This document shows positions 32,744 through 44,769 of a stretch of 64,000 nt of DNA, in pieces (the stretch's first letter is position 1; each line of letters begins with the position of its first letter). Below the pieces are notes generated by a model that ran no database searches, was not told the DNA's origin, and saw nothing but the letters and a program-made list of their open reading frames with translations. The DNA lies in assembly GCA_033980235.1 (NCBI GenBank), contig CM067070.1:9316195-9380194 (forward strand). The letters run 5' to 3'. The position numbers were made by a program, and so were the translations under genes. Source of the DNA: Diadema setosum (taxonomy: Eukaryota; Echinodermata; Echinoidea; Diadematoida; Diadematidae).

Positions 32744-33527
32744 AAAGGGGATATCCAGTCCTAAGTAAAATAAGTTAGTCTGAGAACAAAGAGTGAAATC
32801 TTACAAGTTCAATGGTAAAAATGTGACTGAAATCGGATGAAGAATAAGGAAGTTATGTATGACATTTTGAAGTTTTGTTATTTTCTGCAAAACAATTCTT
32901 ATACAGTGGATATGAATATGCAAATGACTGAGCTAATTTTCCATTGATCGTGTACACAAAATGACGAAAATTCAATGTTTCTGCCATTGAAGTCTTAAAC
33001 GGGTGTAGGGCAATCCCAATCCTAATCCAGAAATCAATCCCAACCCTAAACCAAACTCCTAACCCTAAACCTAACCCTCACCCTAATCTTAGCTCTAACC
33101 TTACCACTAACCAGTATTTAACCGGGGGTAATTGTCCTCCGGGGGTAATTGCCCGGATACGGTCTAAAACATGTTGTTATTCCAGGTTGAATAAATTCAC
33201 AGTAGTGATCAGTTAGATATACCAGGATTTGAGTCTTGAGCATAATTGCGTTTGAATGGAAAACTGGAAATTTCAAAAAAAATTATGTACAAACTATATC
33301 GCAGACAGCAAGAGGGTGACATGCTCACTTTGTCATTTGCATATTCATCGGTTCATTATTCACTGTTTCAGATCTGTTTCCTGAATAAAATTTACGAAAC
33401 TTCAAAATACCATAACTTTCTTATTTTCACCCGATTTTGATCAAATTTTTACCATTGAACTTGTAATATCTTACTCTTTCTTATGAAACTAAACTTATAT
33501 CTGGACTGGATTTCCCCTTTTAACAAG
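32744..33527. mobile_element. TTAA-type element with 200-base inverted ends, unit 1 only
   Basis: Left arm starting AAAGGGGATATCCAGTCC is mirrored by GGACTGGATTTCCCCTTTTAA at the right end (33508-33528); TTACAAGTTCAATGGTAAAAA, AAGTTATG and TTTTGAAGTTTTGT match their complements in order. The equivalent place in unit 2 is uninterrupted by this element. Its middle is occupied by a telomere-like repeat (33001-33165). No coding. Confidence 0.78.
33001..33165. repeat. Telomere-like repeat, inverted copy nested in MITE
   Basis: Degenerate CCCTAA units (AACCCTAAACC, CCTAACCCTCACCCTAAT) end in GGGGGTAATTGTCC and GGGGGTAATTGCCC. It is the reverse complement of the type at 30075-30295. Confidence 0.7.
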
Positions 33528-33934
33528 AGTTTCTGTCAAAGCAGCTTTTTACGAAATGTGGCCCAAGGTTTGAGCGCGGTGAGTAAGACAGGTTTGACAT
33601 TTGAATTAATGAATTCTTGCGTCGAGTTGTTTTATTTTTCTAAGACAGGTGTAATTACCATTCATCGACATATATACATACCAATTTTCACTGTTTTGCG
33701 AAACAGTCACGATAAAAATCATGGGCAGGCATTAACAGTATTCGGGTGGGATAGTCAGCCATGAATGGCAGAAGCTTAGTAGTCGAGTGCCTTTGACACC
33801 TGTATAACAATCAAGATGTCATGGCTGCGGATCGCACTCGAGTTCGTTTTGAGATAAACTTGATTAATGATAAACTGGTAAAAGGGATTATTGCACAGAT
33901 AAAGAAACAGAATGGTATTTATCAACTAAAAAGA

Positions 33935-34640
33935 AATGGTATGGTATGGTATGGTAATTTATTTCCGTAAATATAAAAATCAACATTACAAATCATGTGA
34001 TACTAAAAAACTCATAAATAATACGGCTGGATAGCCTCACTCAGCGAAGAGGAGACCATTATGGTCCCGCTGTTTTACAGGAGGGTCCAGTATAGATTAA
34101 AGTAATACAGTTTCTTCAATTAAACAGCAAATCAAATTATATACAATGAGAAGAAAGAAAGAAAACAAAACACAAAAGAAAATAAAAGAAAGAAATTGAA
34201 AAATATACATTTCCCATTCATTTATGTATTAGTAATCTGTCATGTACTGAGTTATATCAAACATAAGAAGAGATGTGCTCTTGCAGTGATCGCTTGAAAA
34301 TATCTATACTGGGTGCCTTTTTATTGACAAAGGGAGTGAATTTAACTCCCTACTACCTCTGTATGAAACCATTCTCTTACAATAATTTGTTCTTGTAATA
34401 TTAAGGTGTAAATTGAAATTAGACCGCAGTGAATACAAATTTTCTTTGGGTTCAAATTTATCGGTCAAATAAGACGGTGTCATGTTATGTAATGGCTTGT
34501 AAACTAATTGCAGTAGATGCTGTTTACGTCGAGAGACTAAATAATCCCATTGGAGAGTTTGGTGCACTTGATGGGTAGACGTGTGAGAATATGAATTTAT
34601 GTTCAAAATTATTCTTCCAGCTCTATTCTGAAGTTTATGA
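33935..34640 (-). mobile_element. 5'-truncated LINE fragment (RT C terminus), unit 1 only
   Basis: On the minus strand, 34660 to 34310 encodes the C-terminal end of a non-LTR retrotransposon reverse-transcriptase polyprotein: KLQNRAGRIIL, a W-x-x-L-x-x-RR stretch, HLLQLVYKPLHNMTPSYL, YSLRSN and RTNYCKRMVSYRG. The 3' UTR runs down to a (ATGGT)n tail at about 33939-33957. The homologous place in HSP70-5 (about 53585) has no LINE, so this is a recent 5'-truncated insertion 300 bases before exon 2. The RT catalytic core is absent. Confidence 0.8.
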
Positions 34641-34950
34641 ATACACAGCCTTAAAAAAACAACAACAACCCATACAAGCAACAGATGATCGCCTCCAGTT
34701 GCTTGTGCAGTCATTGCAAGTGTTAGTCATTCTACGTTGCCCCCACTTTTCTAGCTGGATTGCAGGTACTTTAATATATGGTCTCCAAAGATTGGGCCAC
34801 GTTGGGCTCATCATGATAGAAGGTTTTGTATTTGTAGTATCTGTTTTTGAAGACTGTGAAAATATCTCTATTCCTTTCGATAGCGACGATAATTGCGACA
34901 GTTTTACTTTTTTACAAGTAGTTTCACTTTCATTTTCTCATGCACTACAG

Positions 34951-36619
34951 GAACCCTAAAAACACAATCTTTGATGTCAAGCGGCTGATTGGTCGCCGAT
35001 TCACAGACGAGAGCGTACAAGCTGATATGAAGCACTGGCCATTCAGGGTGATCAACCAAGAGGGCAAACCTAAGCTAGAGGTGGAATACAAGGGGGAAAA
35101 GAAGATCCTCTCCCCAGTGGAAGTCAGCTCCATGGTTTTGACCAAGATGAAAGAGACGGCCGAGGCATATCTTGGTCAGAAAGTCACTGATGCTGTCATC
35201 ACTGTTCCTGCTTACTTCAATGATGCTCAGCGACAGGCCACCAAAGATGCAGGTGTCATTGCAGGGCTGAATGTTCTCCGCATCATCAATGAACCGACGG
35301 CAGCTGCCCTGGCGTACGGACTAGATAAGAGGGTTGAAGGTGAACAGCGTGTCCTGATCTTTGACCTTGGTGGAGGCACATTTGATGTGTCCATCTTGTC
35401 GATCGATGATGATATTTTCGAAGTCATGTCAACTGCTGGAGACACCCATCTTGGTGGTGAGGACTTTAACAACAGGCTGGTCAGCTATCTTTCTCAGGAA
35501 TTCAAGCGTAAGCACAAGAAGGACCTCACAAACAACCCACAAGCCATCCAACGTCTCCGCACAGTCGCTGAGCGTGCAAAAAGAACCCTCTCAGCTGGTC
35601 CCCATGGCAGCATTGAGGAAGACTCTCTCTTCGAAGGAGTTGATTTCTACACAAGAATCACCAGAGCTCGCTTTGAAGACCTTTGCTCTGATCTCTTTAG
35701 AAAGTGCCTTGACCCAGTTGAGAGGGCTATTACTGATGCAAATATCAACAAAAGAGACATCGACACTGTTGTGCTGGTTGGAGGATCAACCCGTATTCCC
35801 AAGGTCCGGAGTCTTCTACAGGAGTTTCTAGATGGCAAGGACCTTAACAAGTCCATCCATCCAGATGAAGCTGTGGCTTACGGTGCAGCAATCCAGGCAG
35901 CTATCTTGTCTGGAGATCGAAGCGCAGAAATTCAAGATGTAGTTCTAGTTGACGTAACCCCTCTCTCTGTCGGAATTGAGGTCGAGGGTTTCGAAATGTC
36001 AACAGTAATCAAAAGAAATACCACAATTCCCACCGTGGCAACTAAGTCCTACAAGACGGTTTCTGATAACCAAACTCGCCTGAGGGTTCAAGTGTATGAG
36101 GGAGAGAGGGCACACACCAAGTACAACAACCGACTTGGCGAGTTTATGCTGACAGGGATTCCTCCAGCACCAAGAGGTGTGGCAAAGATCAAAGTGACCT
36201 TTGACATTGACGCCAATGGCATCATGGAAGTGACAGGCAAGGAACAGAGCACAGGTAGCAGCAACAATATCATGATTACCAACAACAGGGACCGTCTATC
36301 CAAGGAAGAAATTGAACTCATGATTAACGACGCTGAGGAATTCAGACTTCAGGATGACCTTCACCGGAAAATAAATGCTTCCAGAAACAAACTGAAGGAC
36401 TACGCGTACAGCGTTAGATCTGCTGTCAACGGAACATTAGCCGAGAGGAAGCTAACCACTGGTGACAAAGAAAAGGTCACCAAGGCTGTAGAAAAAGTTC
36501 TTCAGTGGTTGGATTCCAACTACAAGGCAACCGAGGGAGAGTTAACACAGCAGCTTGAGGAGCTTCAGAAAACCTGCTCACCAATCATGATCAAAATAAA
36601 TGTTGCGAGGGGACGATAG
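34951..36619 (+). CDS. HSP70: HSP70-4 exon 2
   Basis: With exon 1 gives a 618-residue HSP70. It contains [32 protein letters not shown], the third signature ([17 protein letters not shown]), the linker, the peptide-binding beta domain and the lid. Family-atypical residues include PLSVGIE (usually PLSLGIE), TKYNN for TKDNN, and [10 protein letters not shown]. It is nearly identical to HSP70-5 over the ATPase domain but differs strongly over 36040-36280 (peptide-binding beta domain). It ends ARGR and TAG after the lid; no GGMP-like tail or EEVD within the frame. Confidence 0.95.
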
Positions 36620-36694
36620 AATGACTACCATCGAGTAGGACTACAGCAAGGACTACCTGATTGTTGTCTAACTGATGTGGAAGAGATGGAGTAA
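36620..36694 (+). other. In-frame post-stop tail of HSP70-4
   Basis: Directly after the TAG the same frame is open for 24 codons and ends VEEME then TAA. The length equals exactly the 24-residue tail that HSP70-2 translates, and HxxGLQxG is shared. One stop codon, at the place of a CAA in HSP70-2, separates this gene from a tailed product. Confidence 0.65.
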
Positions 36695-39335
36695 ATTGGC
36701 CATACCCCATTAACTTAGAATAAGCATTTCGATGTATACTCTTGTTTAATAGCCACTGCATAATGTATGAGGGAGTTTAGCGGCTGCCATGCGTAACCTT
36801 TCTCAATGCTTTTTATTTTGATATTGCGGATACTTTTGGTAAAGGTATTGCATGAAGAACGTACAATTTTGCGGGTAAGGAGGAGACTTAGTGTCACCCT
36901 TAGTAAGGACTAGTTATGCAAGGGTACAAACTCAAATTCAATCATTTTTCTGAAATGTTTGCTTGGACGCAGAACTTCAAATCTTCCATTAACTTGCACG
37001 AAAAGAGGAATCGAGAGGAGAGTTTAATAAGATGAAATGCTCGAACAAGATAGTGAATAAGACCATTTTTATTTTTAAAGCTTTTATGTCCAGAGAGATT
37101 AACTACTTCAAGACTTTAAGAAAATCCCTTTATTTACAACATGCTGATTATCTTTCAAGATTTTCCTGCCAGCAAAAATTATCAGGATATATCAGATCCT
37201 GTTTAATTGCTTAGATTATCCACTTTACTGCACTAAATGAGGTAGAATATGACTAGCTGGTTGATGATTTCTACTTTTTTTTAATGAATTCGTTTTCTTG
37301 CATGACACACAATAAAAATCTTTCATCATTGTACAACTTAACAATGAGACATGTATCAGATATGCACGCAGGAATGAAAATGCATAATTGCGATTACAAA
37401 CTAGGAGGAAATAGTCAAAAAAGATAAGAGACTATTCTAGACTGAATACTTCACAAAATAAATCCAAAAGCTTTCCGAGGCGAGATCGGCTTATTATTCC
37501 GGTTACAGGATGTACCAAGGAAACTGACATTCATCTAATACACATAATCTCGTTAATCTCGCAGTGCCCTTCCATGGTATATAACGTTTTTAAATATATC
37601 ATATTGACTGAATTTGAGTGTAGGGAATGAAGGTATATTTTACGGAACCTTGTTATAAAATCGACCTCATGGATAAAGTTCGTCTGATTTCAGGAAGATT
37701 GATATTTGTGCCATTTGTAGTTCTATTATGAATGAAAATCAAACTGTAAAGAGAAGTATTTAGTTCAGGAGAGAAGGAAGCAAACACTTTCGATAATACA
37801 AGAAATGAACATTCCAAGCTGCTACTGTTACATAAAATGAATATTGAAAAGTTTCAGACTGTCAAATATGGATGCTGCCTGACCTAAATGTGTAGGTAGC
37901 ATTATAAGAAGTTCTAATACACCATTTTGTAAGCTGAATATGCATGAATATCTCTATAAATTGTGCTCGGAAGAGTTTCTTAATCGGAAATACATATTAT
38001 ATCGACACGACTTTTCCATGATATATTTTGACAGCAACTGCAAGAACACGGATATCTATTGTTTTATTCAGATGAAACTTCACTTATATCTGAGCCAACA
38101 GGTTTTACATTTATCTCGCTAACATCAATATTCTTACTTGTAAACATAGATATTCTTATTTGGCAACAGCATGACATAAATCTTTCCTTATACCAATTGA
38201 TTCATTTTTCAAAATGATGAAACAATTTAGAAATAAAAGCAAGAGATAATCAAGCACACCTCAACCTTCACGCCTCTACTTAATAATCTATTGCTTTCAG
38301 TAATGCCTTGTCCGCCGTGGACTAGTTAACATAACAATGTCGAAGTTTCGGAGCTTGGGTATTTGCTCCAAGTTCATCATGTTACTGCCGGTAACCAGGG
38401 ATTGCCTGGTGGTATAGTTTCGCTGCCCGGAAAGCAGTAGAAGACAGGTTCGATTCCCGCTGGTTCTTTTTTTTCCGATATGTTTGTTAAAATGTTAGAT
38501 CAGCAGTTGCGATCTTACAAATTTCAGTGTATAGAGGGAGACAATTTCACGAAAAGTCACACCTCAATCTTTACCCCTCTGCTTAATAATCTCTTACTTT
38601 CAATTAGAAATATCCACTAATGCTTCATTGACAGTTGCCTGTCATACACATGGATCGTTGTGTGATATGAAAATATCAGTGTCGTATGATTACAAGACCA
38701 AAGAATGTATGAAGTATAGCACAAATCGTTGTAGTTAATATACAATTTGAGGGACATTAAACTTGATCACTGGGTAACCGACATCTCAGAGGCTGAATTT
38801 CAGTTTCTTTTTTTATTCATTTTTTTATGATGTCCTTTCTCTTAATACATAGTTCAATTTTTATTCTTATTGTTTCATTGCGAAGTTTATAAATACATTT
38901 GTATTTTCTGCTCGATGTACCCTAAAGTTTATCAACTTTTGTTTAATGCTTCTTTATGTTGCTTTTGTCTGTTATTTTCTTTTGTCTGTGTGTGTGTTCG
39001 TTTGTTTGTTTGATTTATTTTTCTTCCAACACAATTTCAGATTCTTCTCAGTATTATCACATAGAATATCAGTAAGCAGATTACAATGCATATGATTCAA
39101 AGAAGGAAAATTGATGTGTAAATTAATTCCATTAACAAAATATAACTCGTGTGGATAAATTTCCAAATAATTACCTGAGAAATAAGGACTGCCACTATAA
39201 GCAAAAGCTTGAACACGTGGCAGCCCAGGGACCTATCTACATATACATATTATATTGTTTGCGGAATGGGGAAATACTACAAAATTTAATACACTATAAA
39301 TGCATTATGTTATATATTATAGTTCATAGATACGA
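36695..39335. other. Downstream region of HSP70-4
   Basis: Non-coding, aligned with 55663-58100 of unit 2. AATAAA near 37309 is a possible poly(A) signal. A tRNA-like segment is listed at 38393-38466. A TTTGT-rich stretch occurs near 39000. No genes seen. Confidence 0.6.
38393..38466 (+). other. tRNA-like sequence with B box, unit 1
   Basis: 73 bases from AACCAG to its complement CTGGTT, containing TGGTGGTATAGT (A-box-like) and GGTTCGATTCC (perfect B box), followed by eight T. D and T arms do not pair canonically. A nearly identical copy is in unit 2 at 57164-57237. Probably a Pol III tRNA-derived repeat or tRNA pseudogene. Confidence 0.4.
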
Positions 39336-39339
39336 ATAA

Positions 39340-41775
39340 AAGTAAAGTGAATGATGATGATGATGACAGGGTAATGATGAAGAAAAATGTGATAATGAAG
39401 ATTAAAGTGATGGTGGTGATGATGAAGATAATGGGAATGAAATGAAATGATAGACACAGAAACATTGCGTATATTTGTTGTAGTTTTAAATCCAATTTAC
39501 AAGAAAAACAAAACAAAATCTATATTCAGATGCTATGTTCATAAATTGTAAACTGACAGTAACGTAGTTTTCAATCTAGCCTTAAAAGAATGTAACGTTT
39601 TACATGATTTAATATAATCTGGGATTGTGTTTTAAAGATTTGGTCCATTATGTCTTATAGATATTTGTGCAATTAATAATTTGGGATTTACTTAATGAAA
39701 ATTTTGCGAATTACGAGTGGGATACGAATGGACAGTATAATTCAGTTTAAAAAAATCGTGAAAAGTGTTTGGAAGTAAGTTGTTCAAATACTTAAGCATA
39801 AAAAGCAAAGAATGAAATGTATTTATATCAAATATATTCAGTGTTTTAACTGATAAAAAAGCGGATTGGTGTGAGCTAAGTTTAGTGAAGAATAGAAATT
39901 GATCTAAAATTACTAATTTGACAAGGATCATCTTTCTTAAAAACTGGGTTTACCTTTGCAATTTTTAAATAAAAAATACAATAACAATAAAACAATAAAA
40001 TAACAATAAAAAAGACAATAAAGATTGAATATGTGAGTAAGTGGATCAGCAATTTCATGTATGATTTGTTTAAGTACTAATGTGCTTATTCTATCACAGC
40101 CCCTTGCCCTGCTAGAATTCAGCTTTTTCGTAATATTAATAATTTCTGTGGGATTTGTAGGGTTTAAAAATAACGACGAGGAAATAGGTTCTGGAAAAAA
40201 TTAAAAGAAAATCTTCATTTACATCATCAAATGTATTTGCCAGATTAGGACCAACATTAACAAAAAAAGAATTAAATTTATCGGCTACATCTCCCTGATC
40301 AATAATACAATCATTTGATTTAAAGTCTGTATTTTGGTAATTGTTGTTTTTTCTTCCCAACCAAATCATTTATAATTTTCCATGTGGCCTTTACATTTGA
40401 TTTAACTTGATTAAACTTATCAGAATAATATGCTTTTCGTGAATTTCTTATAACAGTTGTTAATCTATTTCGGTATATCTTATATTTTGACAAATTAAAA
40501 TCAGTAGGATCATTTATATAAATCTTATAAAGCCTATTTCTTGTATGTATTGAACGTAATATCGATTTTGTTATCCAAGGCCTCTTCCCATGTTTACTAT
40601 TCTTTTAAAACTTTACCAATTGACAATTTTTATCATGATAATATTGTATTTTTCTATTAAAATTATTATAGGAGGTATTCACATCAAACTCACTCTAAAC
40701 ATCTAACCACTGTTCAGATGCCAAATCTGCTATAAAAGATTCAATATTTTGAGGCGTTTCCTTTCTATACATTACAGGTTTGGATGAGTTTTCAACAAAA
40801 GACTCATCATAACATATAGCAAATATGGAAAGATGATCAGCTATATCAAAATATAATAAACCGCTAACAATTTCTTTATCAGAAATATTAGAAAAAAAAT
40901 ATTATCTATCAAAGTGGATGAAATACTATTAATTCTTGTTGGTTTGTTTATATGTGGATAATAACCATTTGAATACATAAAATGAAGATTTAATTGAATA
41001 CATCAAATGAAGATTTACCGGTATGCGCTCTTATGTTTATCGATATCATTTATTTATTGCAAAGGCAAATGTTTTTTGTTTATGATGTAATACCTGATTT
41101 ATCTTGTGTTATGTTTTTGTTCAAAGAAAAAAAAAAGAATGAAAATAAATGAATTGAATTGAATTGAATTGAATTGAAGAAACTTTTCAAAATTTCTATC
41201 ATCATAATTACATTACAAATTAATATTAAAATCCCCCATTAAATATATCTGCTTATTTTCACGTGAAAACGCAGAAAAACATTTCTCCAAATCTTTCAGA
41301 AACAATTCATTACGAGTATTCGGGGGTCAATAAATCAAACTGACAATCGTATTTTGTTTTTGTTTTTGGAACGTTCTATTTCTATAAATAATACTTCACA
41401 TTCTTTAAAAGAAATGTCAGCTCTTACTTTATAATGCAGGTTTTCATGAAAGTAAAATGCTACGCCTCCACCTCTTCTTCTTTCACGGTCTGCTCTAACC
41501 ATATAATATTTTTTTTTTTAATTAAATAGATTTGCTGAAGTAGAGTGGAGCCAAGTTTCTGTGATGCCAATAACTGAAAAAGGAAAATTATCTGCAGTAT
41601 GAAGAAAGGTTTCAAAAGAATCAAAGTTCTTATTCAAACTCCTAGAGTTAACATGTAACAAACCAAAATTCTTCGAGTTTCTGAAATTCTCAACGAATTC
41701 CGTAGTTGTATAAATAATTACTGTCAGAAGTTGAAGTGTTTAACTCAAAGCAGGATTGCTGCATTAAATCCATTT
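39340..41775 (-). mobile_element. Degenerate CR1/L2-like LINE, unit 1 (RT core deleted)
   Basis: Minus-strand remains of one non-LTR element in order from the 5' end (right): endonuclease remnants near 41700-41250 (HVNSRSLNKN-, FETFL-type words), the pre-RT region 40380-40130 (QGDVADKFNSFFVNVGPNLA), then the C-terminal segment 39931-39540 (FDINTFHSLLFMLKYLNNLLPN, HSYPTRNSQNFH). The polymerase core present in unit 2 (58680-59630) is missing here, joined at about 39895. Many stops and frameshifts; inactive. Confidence 0.8.
41010..41176. mobile_element. LINE-3'-tail-like insert with (TTGAA)n, unit 1 only
   Basis: Between AAATGAAGA and GAAGAAACTT, where unit 2 (about 60690) is continuous, unit 1 carries about 170 bases ending in an A run, AATAAATGAATTGAATTGAATTGAA. 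A short 3'-end tail with pentamer repeats is typical of severely 5'-truncated non-LTR insertions. Left flank bases ACATCAAATGAAGA are themselves duplicated. Confidence 0.5.
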
Positions 41776-43150
41776 ACACAGTACGTAGTTGTATTTTAAA
41801 ATCTTTTCAATTTGAATTGGATTCAATGTGACGTTACACAAAAGGTTACTGTGCGTGCAGGATGAATGAAAAGGGAAGTGAGCATGACAATGATGATGAA
41901 GATGATGATGGGAATAAGAAAAGAAAAACACGTATGAGAGGATGAAAATGAGAAAAGAGAGGGAAATAACAAGTTCGTCACTATACACATCCATGATCAC
42001 ATTAAACTTCTCGACCACTTAATGACAAAATGAAGAACCAGTTATTTGCTGTATTTTTTTTTTTGTAGTCGGACCACCTATTCAAAATAACTAATTCTCA
42101 TACCATTGGAGTTTGTAATCAATACAAACAATTACGTAAAAGTAATGTGAAAACACTCACAAAAATGCAATTCCATTGTTATTGTTAAAGATTTCATCAA
42201 ACTGTTATGCAGGTACAAACGAAATTGCCCAAAGTGCAAGTACACAATGTGTGAATATATAGAATAATAAATAGCTCAATCTGCCTCACGGAGTGAGTGA
42301 CTCTTGACAGAAGAGCGAGGGAGGGGGAGGGAGAGAGAGAGGGAGAGAGAAAGAAGTGAGAGAGTGGGAGGGAATGAAAAGAGAGTATACACAACAAATC
42401 TGGACCAGCTGCACAGAACGGTTACAATTAACGTGTAATATGTGTGTGTGTGTGTGGGGGGGGGGTGCTCTGAGTAGTCTTTCAGGAGTATATTGTCATG
42501 CATGGTCCATAAGGATGATGATAAAGAGGAGGGGGAAGCGGAGGCGGAGGTGGGCAATGGGAAGAAGGGCGAGGAGGAGATGATGAGCAGACGAACACAT
42601 ATTGGGAGAACATTCCCTTTATACTACGAATATAATACTTCTCAATCATAACCAAAAATAGATAAATTATTGAAGAAAACGTGGAAGGTTTATGCATAGT
42701 CATCTCATGTATGTTCACGTAGCTCTATCTGCTCTGCATTAGCAGCTTGATTAGCCTGGGTATATTGTATGAGTACAAGTACCTATGTTATGACAGGTGT
42801 TAACCTCTTACCAAGGGCATCCTTACCAAGGGCATGAATTCCGTACTATAATATGTTTGCTTTCTATATGTTTTGAATTCGGAGAAAATATACCACATGG
42901 TATACAATAATAATACACTCCCCTGGAGGTATTCAATTTTTCTCCTTCTTCTTCCGTGAGAGTGACCACAATCAACTTGCCGACATTCTGTCACTTTCGG
43001 GGAGGTCTAAGTTATGCATGTCTTCAAAGAGTTCAAGTAGTTGCAGTAATAATCATCATCCAAATAAATTCATAGATAAATTCAACCAATAAACTGACAA
43101 GTCCATCAATAATAGTCATGATAATAACAATAATAATGAAAAAAATAGTG
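41776..43150. other. Non-coding segment with GAT and GA repeats, unit 1
   Basis: Contains GATGATGAAGATGATG repeats near 41890, GA-rich repeats 42315-42365, TGTGTGTGTG plus a G run near 42440-42466, and purine-rich 42520-42590. The region aligns with 61320-62680. No gene seen; apparent frames follow the repeats. Confidence 0.65.
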
Positions 43151-43158
43151 TTAAGCAA

Positions 43159-43503
43159 CTACTCCTGGGCCGAGGCTCGTGACACATATGTGTCGATGGT
43201 ATTGGCCTCGACAACCTTCTGAGGTAATCTGTTCCAGTCTTTGACGGTTCTTGGTAAAAAGGAGTTTTGGTGATAGAGAATTCTGCTGGGTGGGACTAGG
43301 TATTGATAGTTTTGAGTTCTTATTGGACGTGTAGGGAGGGGTTGAAGCTGTTCTTTGATCATTTCAACATGTGCGAGATTATGTGTTATCTTGTACAGCA
43401 TTGCTAGGCGTGCAATTCGTATCTCCAATTTGATTAATGCATAATACATAACTGGGTATACACGAGATATACAGACGATTGATGGAAGTTCAACCCGTAG
43501 CAT
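43159..43503 (-). mobile_element. Second LINE fragment: RT C-terminal domain, unit 1
   Basis: A 114-residue minus-strand frame ends with RIARLAMLYKITHNL, PIRTQNYQYLVP, YHQNSFLPRTVKDWNRLP and a final VSRASAQE. This matches the conserved last part of many non-LTR retrotransposon polyproteins (SFFPRTIxDWNxLP type). No endonuclease or RT core accompanies it. Unit 2 has a copy at 62688-63000. Confidence 0.75.
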
Positions 43504-44110
43504 GAGCGTGGATTTGTTACCAAAATTTTCGTTTATAAAAATTCACCACAGGTTTTGAATTGCACTTTATCTTCTGATAATAATTCAAAACAATGGGTCA
43601 TTTATATAATAAGTGAGCACCCCTTCCACGATGAATACCATTCCCCATTCTTGTCATGCATGCACACATATCTGGCAAAGCGGCGTGGGTTTGGTATTGT
43701 AATGGTTAAATTGTGTACTCTGTCATGTACGAGCGTCTGTCGACATCTGCAGCGTTGTAACCTTTTTCAGCTGTATGCATGTATGCATGTACGATACACT
43801 ATTCATGATCCAGAATGTTTCTTTTCTCCTTATTTTACAATATTGATACCTTACAGAGGAAGTCCATTGCTCCATAAAGAAGTGGAGGCAAAGTCACTCT
43901 CCTGATGAAAGAAATCATCATGCAGATTTTGCCAATTCCAGGTATAGTGTTCAGTTGAAATACAATGTTGATAAACTTAGTGTGCTTATTTTCCACGTCT
44001 TATACTCAGCTACTGGCAAGGTAACCGGTAAAAAACGTGAATGACAGCCGTCGTAGCTGATGCAACGAAAAAAGAAAAGAAAAACAAAACAAAGAAAAAT
44101 AAAAAAAGCA
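43504..44110. other. End of unit 1
   Basis: Non-coding; aligns with 63010-63661. Contains A-rich AAGAAAAATAAAA segments. Nothing else seen. Confidence 0.6.
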
Positions 44111-44266
44111 TTAACGTTCACATAGCCTACATTTTTGTATATCAAATGTAGGCCCTATCCACCTCGCAAAACACAAGTAGCTTCGAGAAAAATGCTGGCA
44201 TCACCCTTTCTTGCAAGTACATGTTTTGAAAACCACTATACTACAGCGCGTCCGAGGAAAAAAAGG

Positions 44267-44668
44267 AAACCGAGTTTCATTGTACCGTTTTGCTGTATCA
44301 AAATCATAACTTGGTTTCATAAGACGTACATCAATGGAAAGTTATGCTTCTCTTCTTTCACTGAAATTTTAATGCACAACTCAGCGTTCGTGATTCAAGC
44401 ACGACTTAGTTAAAAAATGGACATTGGTGCTACCAAATTTTCATTTTCAAGTCTAGAAAACTCAATGAGAGTCGCCAATTGCGCATGCAAATGAAAATTT
44501 GGCAGCGCCACTGTCCATTGTTCTGCTCAGTCTTGCATAAAATATGAACATAAAGTTCTGCATCAAAATGAAAGAAGAGAAGCATATCTCTCCATTGATA
44601 TAATATCTCATAAAGCATATTAATGATTTTCATAGCAAAAAGTTGCAATGAAACTCTGTTTCGTTTTT
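44267..44668. repeat. Foldback upstream of the dead exon 1, unit 2
   Basis: Second copy of the repeat at 27335-27715, with the same inverted arms (GAGTTTCATTGTACCGTTTTGC and its complement near 44640-44660). Confidence 0.75.
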
Positions 44669-44769
44669 TTCTGGATCACGCTTTAAAGCCAATTGTTAAA
44701 TACACATAATTTCAACTTTCATTGATAATGTACTTAGCATGAATTCCTGACAAAACATCAAATTAGAAT

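Larger units (their letters stand above)
29998..34950 (+). other. Intron 1 of HSP70-4
   Basis: A 5.0 kb intron, GTAAGT to CTACAG. Contents listed separately: telomere-like repeat element, TTAA-type MITE, a 245-262-base tandem repeat, a TTAA-type element with a nested telomere-like repeat, and a 5'-truncated LINE near the acceptor. A (GA)n tract lies at 32607-32626 and a G run at 32485-32495. The remaining sequence aligns with the intron of HSP70-5. Confidence 0.75.
27171..44110 (+). repeat. Segmental duplication unit 1 (contains HSP70-4)
   Basis: From CCGTTCACAT at 27171 the order foldback repeat, dead exon 1, promoter, exon 1, exon 2, tRNA-like sequence, LINE remnant, GA-rich segment, second LINE fragment is repeated from 44111. 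Non-coding parts align base by base over long stretches (for example 36,620-39,500 with 55,590-58,300), apart from separate insertions and deletions in each unit. Length about 16.9 kb. Confidence 0.9.

Noticed and set aside
33760..33860. Possible tRNA-derived repeat around GGATCGCACTCGAG (also 53440-53530)
   Set aside because: The B box is mutated and no cloverleaf forms; left as unclassified sequence.
36717..36897. Possible small gene after HSP70-4
   Set aside because: The frame is broken in the matching region of unit 2.
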